DNA of 64,000 nt from Bacteroidota bacterium (GTDB lineage: Bacteria > Bacteroidota > Ignavibacteria > Kapaibacteriales > HRBIN21). The DNA is taken from positions 62,001 to 126,000 of the forward strand of contig JAUQPL010000003.1 of assembly GCA_030550395.1 (NCBI GenBank). The letters run 5' to 3'. Position 1 is the stretch's first letter; the number at the start of each line of letters is the position of its first letter. The notes under the pieces are model-generated. The model did not search any database. It was not told the origin of the DNA and was given only the letters and a program-made list of their open reading frames with translations. Below, piece by piece: positions 52,201-60,978 of the stretch. The position numbers and the translations under genes were made by a program.

Positions 52201-52502
52201 ATGGGAAGGTTGTGGAGCGTCGTGGAGTAAGGGTAGTGAATTTGTGCGGAATGTTAGCGATGCAGTTCCGTCCAGCACAACGGTGGACAGCAGGGCTAAA
52301 TGTGCGGTACGGTGCCTTGATGTCCCCTCTGGCTTCACAGGCACTTATGTCCCTGGGCACTCTTCAGATCGGAGGAACGGTCAGTGGAAGTATTCAGTAC
52401 CAGGCACGTGGGTCGGTATGGTTATTGCAGTACCAAGCAACGAAGGTTGCTGGATATTCACTCTGGCATGCTCTCAACGGTCAAGTGCATCTTTTGCTGT
52501 GA
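49218..52502 (+). CDS. Large exported surface/outer-membrane beta-strand protein, function unknown
   Basis: The 1094-residue product starts with a signal peptide (WSILPAVLFVGAIGQ) and is rich in Trp, Tyr, Arg and Gly, with long amphipathic strands through the C-terminal half, as expected of a large outer-membrane barrel. Recognisable elements are SERVWVNGVLQEQGEDKDYV then IDYWRAEITF; the pair FVGYGRGDY and FRYVGRRKGSYAPVRFLPLP; and an EF-hand-like DLNGNGVAEPSEFE. These occur in large surface proteins of FCB bacteria. I do not see a T9SS tail or enzyme motif. An in-frame TTG at 49200 is a weaker start. Confidence 0.65.
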   Translation: MSQWCCWSILPAVLFVGAIGQELPTVERVMPLTAADSVFCLGVPFIQTLTLLLDSLYTLQTPLDYEVEARHGCVRLSFHFRRLFRYRDTVRLWVMARYIPLFVQARGAEALLAQAQRPSAPSPIQERESARTEVGIQRQGHLVRGFTLQTGSGLTLYSGLELGFHGSIAQQTELGGRISAEHLPLTTDGSIIPLTDADRLALYVRSPTFQAEAGQLPAPPLIRTSTGIEQLSGVEATARFGRGELSALLGTAAARTATVVLHAIDGLPGPYRVREPSNGASISIVPGSERVWVNGVLQEQGEDKDYVIDYWRAEITFRPRRPVSARSHIVVEYAFVEDDCTQMIAALAFRSTPGETHKYAAGYTHRFINPLQGSSPPPDGRLTVRQGGGYALVDGATWVGVDSVSGYGRGWYRKRDTTEGGVPLSIWQYAPGAPDAVYMVQFSFVGYGRGDYEKAASGAFRYVGRRKGSYAPVRFLPLPSQQQRWDLRWEWYPQGRWYTVWTAHLARVQPYRSRTAWLYGGGVSLQTRYSTDPDTTQAWFLWQTHTDWRAVPWEEPMTSEAEQRAFAWNLPRMPEQPGRRVVLGQRFRLQRTAVRGETSIGWLYSGDSLNALRWGHVLEVMPQKSFRATLTYSGGIAVYPADIRGRWHRLYVTGSIDKQTWQWQGEWRLEWQSLLTGTRSQNTEGKVSVLWYPSSSWTIEFQFPWRWERETDAQWWQPAVWLRWLRKPGASQLRIGWNALQQIHTNSSLPLLLWQGRWEKDSTGSIRWLYESGVELSGSSTPMFLRVMPGQGSYRYRGDLNGNGVAEPSEFEPVPVGGDHLLVPVTSRELVPGSSLRAEAAWMWTIPSVTQRRGQWEGRVALVQRRHLPSRWWETLLPRSVRDTAVMMTRWAIEQHGRLFGISSEGGVRGEWSGVTFWTGLGWELRDRAMGELYLQAPVAPVLRIAIAAGPVWETLRSVYWQGREAALRAVQSEVELVWQPSQAVTLTPQFRLLYGKVVERRGVRVVNLCGMLAMQFRPAQRWTAGLNVRYGALMSPLASQALMSLGTLQIGGTVSGSIQYQARGSVWLLQYQATKVAGYSLWHALNGQVHLLL

Positions 52503-52511
52503 AGCTCTGCC

Positions 52512-53456
52512 ATGCCAACAGAGTTGGTGCGTAAAGGACGCCCGCTCCGGCGAGGTGATGTCATTGGGTTAGTGGCGCCCGCATCTCCAGTGGATGCGAC
52601 TGAAGTGGAGCAGGTTGTGCGTTACTTGGAGCGATTGGGGTACCGGGTAGAGGTTTCCGCACACGTGCACAGCACGTATCTGGGCTACTTAGCCGGCACG
52701 GATGAGCAGCGGGCCTCTGAGCTGAACCGCTTCTTTGCCAATCCACGGATTGCTGCTATCTTCTGTCTGCGGGGGGGCTATGGCAGTATGCGAATACTGC
52801 CGCATCTTGATTATCGCCTCATTGCTCGCCATCCAAAGCTCTTTGTAGGCTTCTCGGATATCACAGCCCTCCAAGTTGCCCTGTGGCAGCGGGTACACTT
52901 GGTGACGATTTCGGCATTCATCCCGGGGGCAGAGACTGTGCTTCCGGATCGGGAAGCATGGTTTTGGCAGTTGCTCAGCTCCGATAAGGAGCCTGGCAAA
53001 ATCCCGGAGCCTCTGCAACCCCTTTCACCGGCTCCTTCTGCCAGCATTAGTGGCACGCTCTTCTGCGGTACCCTCACCTTGTGGAGTGCTCTCTGTGGAA
53101 CGCCTCTGTTCCCGAAGTTGGGGGGAGCCGTGTTGGTGTTGGAGGATACGGGCGAGGCTGCCTATCGGCTAGACCGGATGATGACGCAACTGCTGCTATC
53201 GGACGCCCTGCGTGAAGTGGCAGCGCTTGTGTTCGGCGAGTTCCAAATGCCTTCTGCTTCAGAGCAGCGTCTGCCACAGCCGATGTTGAGTACCTTGCTC
53301 CGGGATTTTGCGACGCGGGCGGCAGTTCCTTGCTTTATTGGGTTGCCCTATGGACATACCCGCCAGCAATGGGCACTTCCTTTCGGAGTTGAAGTCCAAC
53401 TGGATCGCCACGGCTATCTTGTGCTGAAAGAGGCGGCAGTCCAGCCCGCTGGTTGA
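52512..53456 (+). CDS. ldcA: Muramoyltetrapeptide LD-carboxypeptidase (S66)
   Basis: LdcA removes the terminal D-alanine from tetrapeptides in peptidoglycan recycling. The 314-residue protein carries the S66 triad: Ser115 in VGFSDITAL, the Glu in VLVLEDTGE and the His in GLPYGHTRQQ. It also has FCLRGGYGSMRILPHLD. There is no signal peptide, as expected for the cytoplasmic enzyme. It starts nine bases after the large surface-protein gene and its stop is one base from the convergent DUF4139 gene stop. Confidence 0.93.
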   Translation: MPTELVRKGRPLRRGDVIGLVAPASPVDATEVEQVVRYLERLGYRVEVSAHVHSTYLGYLAGTDEQRASELNRFFANPRIAAIFCLRGGYGSMRILPHLDYRLIARHPKLFVGFSDITALQVALWQRVHLVTISAFIPGAETVLPDREAWFWQLLSSDKEPGKIPEPLQPLSPAPSASISGTLFCGTLTLWSALCGTPLFPKLGGAVLVLEDTGEAAYRLDRMMTQLLLSDALREVAALVFGEFQMPSASEQRLPQPMLSTLLRDFATRAAVPCFIGLPYGHTRQQWALPFGVEVQLDRHGYLVLKEAAVQPAG

Positions 53457-53457
53457 G

Positions 53458-54858
53458 TTACCGCTGCGGAGACTGGCTTTGGACCGTAAACTGAAGAATG
53501 CTCTCGCTGCGAGCATTGACGGGAACACGGAAGACAACCCTCATCGCATCGTGCCGCCGGTATGGGTGGGAGGAACTCGTTATGCGCCAGTTCTGTTGCT
53601 CCCACCGGAGATGGAAGAAGACTTCAATGTCCGTGGCTTCCCGACCCCCGTTCAGCACGATGATACGGTAGCTCTCCTCCACGAGATTACCTGCAAGCTC
53701 GCGGCGCTCGTGGAGAATCTGTCGGGCTTTCAGATCGACGGAAACTCCGATGTTGACGGTAATGGTGTCCCCAATGGCTGTCTCCGGTAAGGCAGACTCA
53801 CCAACGAAAGTGGAAAGTCCTTCGCTTGTTCGAGCGTGAAACTGAATAACGCCTCTCGGAAGGGGGATGCCCAACCCTGCTTCCTCAGTATTGGCGATCC
53901 GCAGGATTTGGAAGACTGGTAGGGTACTACTGCCACCGGCGTGCGCACGCACCTGGTGGAGGCGCCAGAACCGGACCTCGTTACGGGTGATTAAAGGAAG
54001 ATGCAGGTGCTCCCGTGGGTGGAGGGTGAAGGGACCCGGAAGGTCGTACCGATAAAAGCCCATAAGCTCCGTTGGTGGCTCCGGAGGTGAGGCAGCAATA
54101 GCTTCGGCTTGCTCCATGATTGCGCGTGCCGGTGGCACTGCGTCTTGCTCGTGCCGTGCCACTGTTCCTGCAACAAGGCTAAACATGGATGAGTCATAGA
54201 GCGCATCAGAAGAGCGGTTCTCCAGGGCTGCAAAGCCATGCAGTGACATTCTTGAGCCCTCCGCCGGTAGATGGGCTATGTAGCGCATCTGCCAACCGAT
54301 ATCCTCGGTGAAGTAGGACAGTGTAAGCTCGGACTCTCTACCGCGTTGGCTTTGTACCAGCACCTGTACCGCAGAGGAGAGCTGCGTAAGCAGGGAACCT
54401 TCTTTCTCCAGGAGCACTTGATAGCGGAGCGGGTCCGGTAAGGCTAAAAGTCCGGCAGGGGTCCGGAGGAGAACGTGTGAGGGCAGAACCTCTACTACTG
54501 TGCCTTCTACGACTTGCTGCCCATCGGGGCTAATCAGCCGCACGGCTTGTCCTCGTAGGAATTCAAAGATGTTTTTCCCATCCAGGTGCAAAGCAGGGCG
54601 AAAACGGTACCACCGAGCCTCACCGTCAGACAATTGGACGTGAATGCTGGAAGGGACAACAGAGGAGGGTAAATCCGTCAAGAAAACAATGGACTGCCCC
54701 TGTGGAAGCTGTACCTGGTAGCGCTCCACCACGGAAGCGAACCCATTGTGGTATACGGTTACCTGCCGCTGTAGACGGCGCGCCGTCCCAGTGGGCTGTG
54801 CCCACAGCAGGATGCCCCAAAGGAATACAACTGCAATTCTGAGCAGATTCCGTCCCAT
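53458..54858 (-). CDS. Exported DUF4139-domain protein
   Basis: The 466-residue protein has a signal peptide (RIAVVFLWGILLWAQ). Early on it has VTVYHNGFASVVERYQVQLPQG, matching the N-terminal region of DUF4139/mucoidy-inhibitor-A-like proteins. The DUF4139 core follows, with LTLSYFTEDIGWQMRYIAHL and LHGFAALENRSSDALYDSSM, and later EESYRIIVLNGGREATDIEV. Function in bacteria is unknown. It is the third gene of a leftward set after queA2 and the YvlD-like protein, spaced 12 bases from the latter. Confidence 0.82.
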   Translation of the reverse strand: MGRNLLRIAVVFLWGILLWAQPTGTARRLQRQVTVYHNGFASVVERYQVQLPQGQSIVFLTDLPSSVVPSSIHVQLSDGEARWYRFRPALHLDGKNIFEFLRGQAVRLISPDGQQVVEGTVVEVLPSHVLLRTPAGLLALPDPLRYQVLLEKEGSLLTQLSSAVQVLVQSQRGRESELTLSYFTEDIGWQMRYIAHLPAEGSRMSLHGFAALENRSSDALYDSSMFSLVAGTVARHEQDAVPPARAIMEQAEAIAASPPEPPTELMGFYRYDLPGPFTLHPREHLHLPLITRNEVRFWRLHQVRAHAGGSSTLPVFQILRIANTEEAGLGIPLPRGVIQFHARTSEGLSTFVGESALPETAIGDTITVNIGVSVDLKARQILHERRELAGNLVEESYRIIVLNGGREATDIEVFFHLRWEQQNWRITSSSHPYRRHDAMRVVFRVPVNARSESILQFTVQSQSPQR

Positions 54859-54870
54859 AGACGCCCTGTC

Positions 54871-55209
54871 TTATACAGACAGTAACCACCGTCCGAAAGC
54901 GGAGAGAAGCGAAATGAGGAAGGATGCAAGAATCGCATGCCAGAAGCTACTCAATGAGAAGCCAGGTACCAGGGCTGCCACCAGCCAGAGCCCGATAGCG
55001 TTGATAACCAGCATGAATAGCCCGAACGTTAGCACGACTGCCGGCAGAGTCAGCAGGATCAAGAGTGGACGAATGAGAGCATTGACAAGCCCCAGGGCCA
55101 AAGAAATCCCTAACGCTGTCCAGAAGCTGTGAACTTCAATGCCGGCTACCATATGGGCAACCAGCATAATGATTGCGGCATGGAGGAGCCAGCGGAAAAG
55201 AAAGCGCAT
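54871..55209 (-). CDS. YvlD/phage-holin-4-like membrane protein
   Basis: The 112-residue protein has four hydrophobic helices and the family pattern ALGLVNALIRPLLILLTLP followed by TFGLFMLVINAIGLWLVAALVPGF. This is typical of the YvlD (PF04020) family. Despite the holin name these are chromosomal envelope proteins in most bacteria, and nothing phage-like surrounds it. It starts eight bases after queA2 and is probably co-transcribed. Confidence 0.85.
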   Translation of the reverse strand: MRFLFRWLLHAAIIMLVAHMVAGIEVHSFWTALGISLALGLVNALIRPLLILLTLPAVVLTFGLFMLVINAIGLWLVAALVPGFSLSSFWHAILASFLISLLSAFGRWLLSV

Positions 55210-55217
55210 AGCATGCC

Positions 55218-56273
55218 TTAGAGAATGAGAAGAGCATCTCCGTAAGCAAACAAGCGGTAGCCTTCTTTGACGGCTGTCCGATACGCCTTCATGATGAGTT
55301 CTGCGCCCGCAAGGGCCGCCCCTACTAACAGAGAAGGAGAGTTCGGCGGGTGGAAGTTCGTAATCAGGCTCTTGACAATTCGGAAGTCATAGGGGGGATA
55401 GATGAAGCGGTCGGTCCAGCCACGGGTTGCCTTTAGCATGTTGACACGGAGAGCGCTTGCTTCAAGAGCACGAGCAACGCTACATCCGACAGCGCAGACA
55501 CGACGTTGCTGGCGCAAAGCCCGGTTGATTGTTTCAGCTGCTTGGGGACTGACTTCAAAGTACTCCGAACTCATTGTGTGTTTGCTCAAGTCCTCTACCT
55601 CAATCCGTTCAAAGGTGCCCAACCCAATGTGGAGAGTGATAGGGACGATATGAACTCCTTTGTCACGGAGCTTCTGTACCAATTCGAGGGTAAAGTGGAG
55701 TCCTGCAGTCGGTGGCGCCAGTGAACTGATTTTGGCGGGGTTAGCGAAAACAGTTTGATACCACTCCTTGTCGCCCTCTTCGGGTTGGCGCTGGATATAA
55801 TCGGGCAAAACCATGCTACCGATACGCTCGGCGACCTTGTAAAGATCTCCATCGTAGCTGAAACGCACAATCCGCCCGCGGGAGGTCGTGTTGTCCACGA
55901 TTTCGGCATAGAATCGGTTGTTGTCAAAGTAAATCTTGTTGCCAATACGCACTTTACGGGCAGGTTCCACCAACACTTCCCACAGGCGATCTTCTCGACT
56001 AAGCTCACGGGCCAGGATGATTTCAATGGGAGCATGAGTCCGTTCCTTTTTGCCGATGAGGCGGGCTGGACAGACCCATGTGTCATTGACAACGAGGCAG
56101 TCGCCTTTATGGAAGTATTCCACAATGTCGCGAAAGGTACGGTGCTCGATTTGCTCCGTTGCCGTGTGGACGACCATGAGGCGGGCGCTGTCGCGCGGGT
56201 CGGCAGGGAAGCGGGCAATTGCCTGCTTCGGATATGTGTATCGGAACGCTGAAAGCTTTGTGCGAAGAAACAT
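55218..56273 (-). CDS. queA: QueA-family tRNA ribosyltransferase-isomerase (paralogue 2)
   Basis: This copy has the usual family length (about 351 residues). It retains VNDTWVCPARLIGKK, PPTAGLHFTLELV, HIGLGTFERIEVEDLSKHTM and the terminal YGDALLIL. It differs from canonical QueA in ITNFHPPNSPSLLVGAALAG and VGCSVARALEA, where most members have TNFHLPxSTLLML and VGTTxxRxLE. Whether it acts in queuosine synthesis or on another substrate is open. The start at 56273 has GAGAGGAA before it. The alternative ATG at 56291 overlaps a palindrome and would leave almost no leader. It is divergent from uvrB. Confidence 0.87.
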   Translation of the reverse strand: MFLRTKLSAFRYTYPKQAIARFPADPRDSARLMVVHTATEQIEHRTFRDIVEYFHKGDCLVVNDTWVCPARLIGKKERTHAPIEIILARELSREDRLWEVLVEPARKVRIGNKIYFDNNRFYAEIVDNTTSRGRIVRFSYDGDLYKVAERIGSMVLPDYIQRQPEEGDKEWYQTVFANPAKISSLAPPTAGLHFTLELVQKLRDKGVHIVPITLHIGLGTFERIEVEDLSKHTMSSEYFEVSPQAAETINRALRQQRRVCAVGCSVARALEASALRVNMLKATRGWTDRFIYPPYDFRIVKSLITNFHPPNSPSLLVGAALAGAELIMKAYRTAVKEGYRLFAYGDALLIL

Positions 56274-56290
56274 TTCCTCTCGGTTGCTCA

Positions 56291-56304
56291 TCCAACATGT
56301 TGGA
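56291..56304. promoter_or_regulatory. Perfect 14-bp palindrome upstream of queA2
   Basis: TCCAACATGTTGGA is a perfect palindrome between queA2 and uvrB. It lies at or just after the probable queA2 transcription start, since TATTCTTG on the minus strand (56305-56312) is one mismatch from TAnnTTTG. A repressor operator is plausible; no factor is identified. Confidence 0.4.
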
Positions 56305-56337
56305 CAAGAATACGTGACGTAAATCGGGCTGATTTCG

Positions 56338-56354
56338 TTAGTTTCGTAAACTAA
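56338..56354. promoter_or_regulatory. Inverted repeat overlapping the probable uvrB promoter
   Basis: TTAGTTT-CGT-AAACTAA is a 7+7 inverted repeat 23 bases before the uvrB ATG. It contains TAGTTTCG, one mismatch from TAnnTTTG, so a protein bound here would block the promoter. An SOS-type (LexA) operator is possible, but the sequence matches none of the LexA boxes I know. Confidence 0.45.
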
Positions 56355-56376
56355 TGCTGCCGGAACCCCTTGAACG

Positions 56377-58449
56377 ATGGGGCAGAGAGCCTTTCAACTG
56401 GTTGCGCCATATCCCCCCGCCGGAGACCAGCCGAAAGCAATTGCCCAATTGGTTGACAACCTTCGTCGGGGAGTCAAACACCAAGTGTTGCTCGGGGTGA
56501 CGGGTTCGGGGAAGACATTTACAATTTCCAATGTCATCGCCCAAGTCCAGAAACCGACCTTGGTCATCTCTCCCAATAAAACCTTAGCAGCACAGCTCTA
56601 CGGTGAGTTCCGCCAGTTCTTTCCTCATAACGCCGTGGAGTTCTTCATCTCATACTACGACTACTACCAGCCCGAAGCTTACGTGCCGGCGACGGATACC
56701 TACATTGAGAAGGAAGTGGCTATCAACGAGGAGATTGACCGACTGCGGCTGCGGGCAACGAGTGCACTTTTGGATGGACGCCGTGACGTGATTGTCGTTG
56801 CTTCTGTCAGCTGCATCTATAGCATCGGGCGACCGGAGGATTTCCAGATGACATTACTGCCTCTCCATGTTGGGATGCGGATCAGACGACAGCAGCTGCT
56901 CTACCGGCTAACGGACATCTACTACAGCCGCAGCGATGAGGAATTGAACCGAGGTACCTTCCGTGTTCGGGGCGACGTCATTGATGTGGTCCCAGCCTAT
57001 GAGGCAGAGAATGCCCTAAGGATTGAACTGTTTGGCGACGAGATTGAGCGTCTATGCTGGATTGACCGCCTCAGTGGCACTCTGCTTGAGGAAGTGGAGT
57101 CTGTGACGTTGTACCCGGCTAAGCTCTTCATCACAACACGGTCGCAGTTGGAACGGGCCATCGTGGCTATCCGTCAAGAGCTGAACGAACGGCTTCGTGA
57201 GTTGCGCGCACAAGGCAAAGAACTGGAGGCACGGCGCCTGGAACAGCGTACCCTCTTTGACATAGAAATGCTTCGCGAGATCGGCTACTGCCCCGGCATT
57301 GAAAATTACTCCATGCATCTTTCGGGACGTAAGCCTGGTGAACGCCCCTGGTGTCTGCTGGATTACTTCCCGCGAGATTACTTGGTCATCATTGATGAAA
57401 GCCACGTCACTATTCCTCAGCTCCGTGGCATGTATAATGGGGACCGTTCCCGGAAAGAGACTCTTGTAGAACACGGCTTCCGATTACCGTCGGCACTGGA
57501 GAATCGCCCGTTACGCTTTGACGAGTTTGAGGCGCTTCTCAACCAAGTTATCTACGTGAGTGCAACCCCAGGGGAGTATGAGTTGGAGAAAAGCCAGGGA
57601 ATTGTGGTAGAGCAGATTATACGCCCCACGGGACTGCTGGATCCGGAGATTCAGGTTCGTCCAACTCGGAACCAGATTGATGATCTCCTGGCAGAAATCC
57701 GCCGTCGGGTCGAGCGAAAACAGCGGGTGTTGGTGACGACACTTACAAAACAGATGGCGGAAAACCTCGCCGAGTACTTCCATTCCCTTGGGGTGCGGGT
57801 GATGTATTTGCACGCGGATATTGATGCTGTTGAACGAGTAGAAATTCTCCGTGACCTGCGCTTGGGGCATTACGATGTCCTCGTCGGAGTTAATCTGCTT
57901 CGCGAGGGATTGGACTTGCCCGAGGTCTCGCTGGTTGCAATTCTGGACGCCGATAAGGAAGGCTTTCTCCGCAGCGAGCGCTCGTTGTTGCAGATTGCTG
58001 GACGGACTGCGCGAAATGCCGAAGGCATGGTCATTCTCTATGCGGACCGCGTTACCGAATCCATGCGCAAGGTGATTGCGGAAACGAACCGTCGTCGGGC
58101 ATTGCAGATGGAATACAACCGCCGCCATGGTATCAATCCACAGACGATTTACAAAAGCCTGGAGGAGATTCTGCAGACGACAGCTGTTGCCGATATTCAG
58201 CCACGGCGTTCTCGGACGGAATACCTCCTCCCACGTCGGACGGTGGGTGTTGCTGATCCCCTTGTGCGCTACATGACGACCGAGCAACGGCGCCAGTTAG
58301 CACAGGAACTCTATACGGAAATGCGCCGCGCTGCCCAGGAGCTTGATTTTGAACGAGCAGCAGAACTGCGCGATGCACTTCTGCAATTGTATCGGGATTT
58401 CCCGGAAGACTTCCCCGATGCCTCACTGCCTGGAGTGATGGCGTCGTAG
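56377..58449 (+). CDS. uvrB: Excinuclease ABC subunit B
   Basis: UvrB is the damage-verifying helicase-like subunit of nucleotide excision repair. The 690-residue protein has Walker [11 protein letters not shown], the beta-hairpin [20 protein letters not shown], the DEAD-like IDESHVT and motifs V/VI ([20 protein letters not shown] and QIAGRTARN). A C-terminal UVR motif ([21 protein letters not shown]) contacts UvrC. It is a single gene with an inverted repeat over its promoter. No strong ribosome-binding site is visible, which is common in this group. Confidence 0.96.
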   Translation: MGQRAFQLVAPYPPAGDQPKAIAQLVDNLRRGVKHQVLLGVTGSGKTFTISNVIAQVQKPTLVISPNKTLAAQLYGEFRQFFPHNAVEFFISYYDYYQPEAYVPATDTYIEKEVAINEEIDRLRLRATSALLDGRRDVIVVASVSCIYSIGRPEDFQMTLLPLHVGMRIRRQQLLYRLTDIYYSRSDEELNRGTFRVRGDVIDVVPAYEAENALRIELFGDEIERLCWIDRLSGTLLEEVESVTLYPAKLFITTRSQLERAIVAIRQELNERLRELRAQGKELEARRLEQRTLFDIEMLREIGYCPGIENYSMHLSGRKPGERPWCLLDYFPRDYLVIIDESHVTIPQLRGMYNGDRSRKETLVEHGFRLPSALENRPLRFDEFEALLNQVIYVSATPGEYELEKSQGIVVEQIIRPTGLLDPEIQVRPTRNQIDDLLAEIRRRVERKQRVLVTTLTKQMAENLAEYFHSLGVRVMYLHADIDAVERVEILRDLRLGHYDVLVGVNLLREGLDLPEVSLVAILDADKEGFLRSERSLLQIAGRTARNAEGMVILYADRVTESMRKVIAETNRRRALQMEYNRRHGINPQTIYKSLEEILQTTAVADIQPRRSRTEYLLPRRTVGVADPLVRYMTTEQRRQLAQELYTEMRRAAQELDFERAAELRDALLQLYRDFPEDFPDASLPGVMAS

Positions 58450-58501
58450 GTAAAGAATGCACCCCTTTCGGTCGCGCTGCTTTTTGCCGTCTTGGTCTTT
58501 T

Positions 58502-60940
58502 TCAGCGCAGCACTGTGATCGGGAATGCAAAATGGCCGTGCTTGCTCCAAAGTACGAGCGTATATGTCCCGCTTGCCAAAGAGTGGACGGACAGGAAGAT
58601 TGGGGCTCCGCTTGTAGTAATCGTTTCCTGGAGCCAACAGCGTCCCTGGAGATCAAAGATTTCAACCGTCACCGTGGTTTCTGTGGCCTCGGGAAGCCGG
58701 ATTTGAATAAACTCACGAGCTGTTATTGGCGTTACCTGTATCCGCCCTGACTCTGTTTCAACAATGCCAGTGGCTTGCCGACCGACGCCGCTGAGAATAA
58801 CGACAGCATTTGGCTCGAGTGGATCGTTGGATACAAGAGTCAGCAGTGCGGTATGGTCTCCCTGACGGGTTGGACGGAATTGGACTTCTATGGAAGTTTG
58901 CTCTCCTGGCTGGAGGACGATAGGGACAACGTCCGCATCAGGGACGTTGAACGACGAGGCATTCGCACCGCTGAGCTGGATTTCCGTGATGCGGAGTTCT
59001 GCTTGCCCGACGTTGCTGACCTCTAAAGTCAGCGATTTTGTTGTGTTGATGTCTACCGAATCAAAGCGCAGGGAATATGTATTCAGCGAAATACGTGGTT
59101 GGGACTGCTGTCCACCCCCCAGGAGCCACTGTACGACGCGATCCCACAGGTCTTGCCGGAGAGATGTGTTCGCGATAGCTTCCGGACCGAAGCTGGTGTA
59201 CACCAGGCGATTCCCGTTGCTGAATTCTACCCGAACCCCTGCGAGGGAAGAAGGAGTGTTGTCGTAATAGAAAGCTGCTTGCGAAGGGCTACCCGGTCGG
59301 AGGCTGAAGATGTCGGTGTAGAGATTGTATCCTGCACTGACGCTGGTGTTTGCTGTCGCAGAAAAGCCGTTGCCTATAGGGTCGTTGGGTACCCCAGAGA
59401 TAGGGAAGGAGACAAGGCTATTGCCGCTGTAGCGCTGTTGGAGGCGGGTGTACTGTAGCTTCAGAGTGTTGGTAAAGAAGTTCTGGACGTCTAGAGAGCG
59501 GTATTGCGAATTGGGATCAAATGCCCAGTACAGTGCCGCATTAGCAGTAATCCAGACACGGGTATTAGCTTGCAGCGCTTGTTGGATAGCGCTGAAGATG
59601 TGATCCAATTCCCCACCTGGTGTCTTCAGGGGATAATCCAGCATCGGGAAGACAGCCAACCGGAAGTTCTCTATCGGGTAAGCTTCCATGTCCTCCGGTA
59701 GTAGAGGCAGAAAGGCAACATCTCCCTGGAGGGCGGGGAGCTGCCGTGCAATGTTCAGGTATGCCGATGTGAACCATGGCATGACACCGTAATAGAGCAC
59801 GAATTTGGTGTTTTCCGATAGGAAGCCGAGAACGACGGTTGTGTCCCTCAGCTCTAAAATGGAGCCACTTACTCGAGTCAGGAGTTCGGGCTTCAGGGTC
59901 AGACGAGCATAGCCAGCGTCCGTGGGAGCGGTGACTTGGATGGTGAATTGCTGCGAAGCACCGGGAGCAAGCACGACAGAGTCCGGGCTTACCGTTGCAT
60001 TCCATCCCCAACTCCGCATCAGGACAGAAGCGTTGGGATCAATGGTAAGCCGGAAGGCATAGCTCTGCGAACTCGTGTTCCGGAGTGTAACTACCTTTGT
60101 TTGAGAACCTCCACGGGCGATGTAGTCGAACTGGGGTAGCGGAGCGGTAAGTTGGACGGTGACGGCTGTAAGCTTCTGTTCCAAATTTGTACCAGCATCA
60201 ATGACTGCTCGGGTAGAGGTATTCTGCACGAATGCAATAACGTAGTCTTGTCCTGGAGGCCATAGCTGACCCGTGCCCAATGAGTAGACGAAGGGTCCAA
60301 AGCTCTGCTCCTGTCCTGGAGATAGGCTTCCGGAGAGAGCGGTTCCACTAGCACTGGGCAGCATTTTCATCATGGCATCATAGAAAACCGTCTCTCCGTT
60401 AGAGTTCTGCAGGCGCTGCGGCAAATCAGGGATATCCACACGCCGGTTGACCACCACCGTGTGGAGCACATGTCCGTTCAGAGAGATGGGCTGAGAGCTT
60501 ACGTTACGGATGCGGACGGTAACGCCAATATTGGGTGCTCCCTGACGATCCTCGGTGACGGTGATTTGTAGGCGCACCGGGCGCGACTGCTCTTGCTGGA
60601 TAGCAGCGTCAAAGCCGTTGTCGAGAGGGTGTCCTGTCCACGTACCCGCCACGGCGGCGAAGGGGATGCCGGTGACGCCGTAGTATTGGCGTCGAGCTTG
60701 GTTATCGTTCGGATTCGCAACATTGAATGGATCGCCCGGAGCAGGCCAGTTCATGTGGTAGCGAACGGAAATCAACCCACGTTCCACCCGCACCATGCCG
60801 TTGAGCTTCTCCGAGGCCGCCACACAAGGAGGACACGTAGCGCTGGTAAACTCTTCGATGAGCACGTACTTCTTGGGTGTCTGTTGTCCTAGCGCGGTAA
60901 CAATAGCAAAAGAAGCAAAGACGGTTACGTATCGCCACAT
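58502..60940 (-). CDS. T9SS-secreted thioredoxin-like/Omp28-type surface protein
   Basis: The 812-residue exported protein has a signal peptide (YVTVFASFAIVTALGQ). An N-terminal thioredoxin-like domain follows with EEFTSATCPPCVAAS (Cys36-Cys39) and TGIPFAAV, as in Omp28-like proteins. Then come Ig-like modules (VVTLRNTSSQSYAFRLTIDP), a central flavodoxin/DUF-like region, an ASH/choice-of-anchor D domain (LTLEVSNVGQAELRITEIQL) and a type A T9SS sorting domain (VTVEIFDLQGRCW and ASGTYTLVLW). The start has GGAGGAG six bases upstream and a consensus -7 element 39 bases upstream. A surface redox function is likely but unproven. Confidence 0.85.
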   Translation of the reverse strand: MWRYVTVFASFAIVTALGQQTPKKYVLIEEFTSATCPPCVAASEKLNGMVRVERGLISVRYHMNWPAPGDPFNVANPNDNQARRQYYGVTGIPFAAVAGTWTGHPLDNGFDAAIQQEQSRPVRLQITVTEDRQGAPNIGVTVRIRNVSSQPISLNGHVLHTVVVNRRVDIPDLPQRLQNSNGETVFYDAMMKMLPSASGTALSGSLSPGQEQSFGPFVYSLGTGQLWPPGQDYVIAFVQNTSTRAVIDAGTNLEQKLTAVTVQLTAPLPQFDYIARGGSQTKVVTLRNTSSQSYAFRLTIDPNASVLMRSWGWNATVSPDSVVLAPGASQQFTIQVTAPTDAGYARLTLKPELLTRVSGSILELRDTTVVLGFLSENTKFVLYYGVMPWFTSAYLNIARQLPALQGDVAFLPLLPEDMEAYPIENFRLAVFPMLDYPLKTPGGELDHIFSAIQQALQANTRVWITANAALYWAFDPNSQYRSLDVQNFFTNTLKLQYTRLQQRYSGNSLVSFPISGVPNDPIGNGFSATANTSVSAGYNLYTDIFSLRPGSPSQAAFYYDNTPSSLAGVRVEFSNGNRLVYTSFGPEAIANTSLRQDLWDRVVQWLLGGGQQSQPRISLNTYSLRFDSVDINTTKSLTLEVSNVGQAELRITEIQLSGANASSFNVPDADVVPIVLQPGEQTSIEVQFRPTRQGDHTALLTLVSNDPLEPNAVVILSGVGRQATGIVETESGRIQVTPITAREFIQIRLPEATETTVTVEIFDLQGRCWLQETITTSGAPIFLSVHSLASGTYTLVLWSKHGHFAFPITVLR

Positions 60941-60978
60941 AGGGGCTCCTCCGGAAGATTAGACAAGATATGGCAATC

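Noticed and set aside
54871-55209. Prophage remnant because of a holin-like gene
   Set aside because: The YvlD family is widespread on chromosomes and no other phage gene, integrase or attachment site is present.
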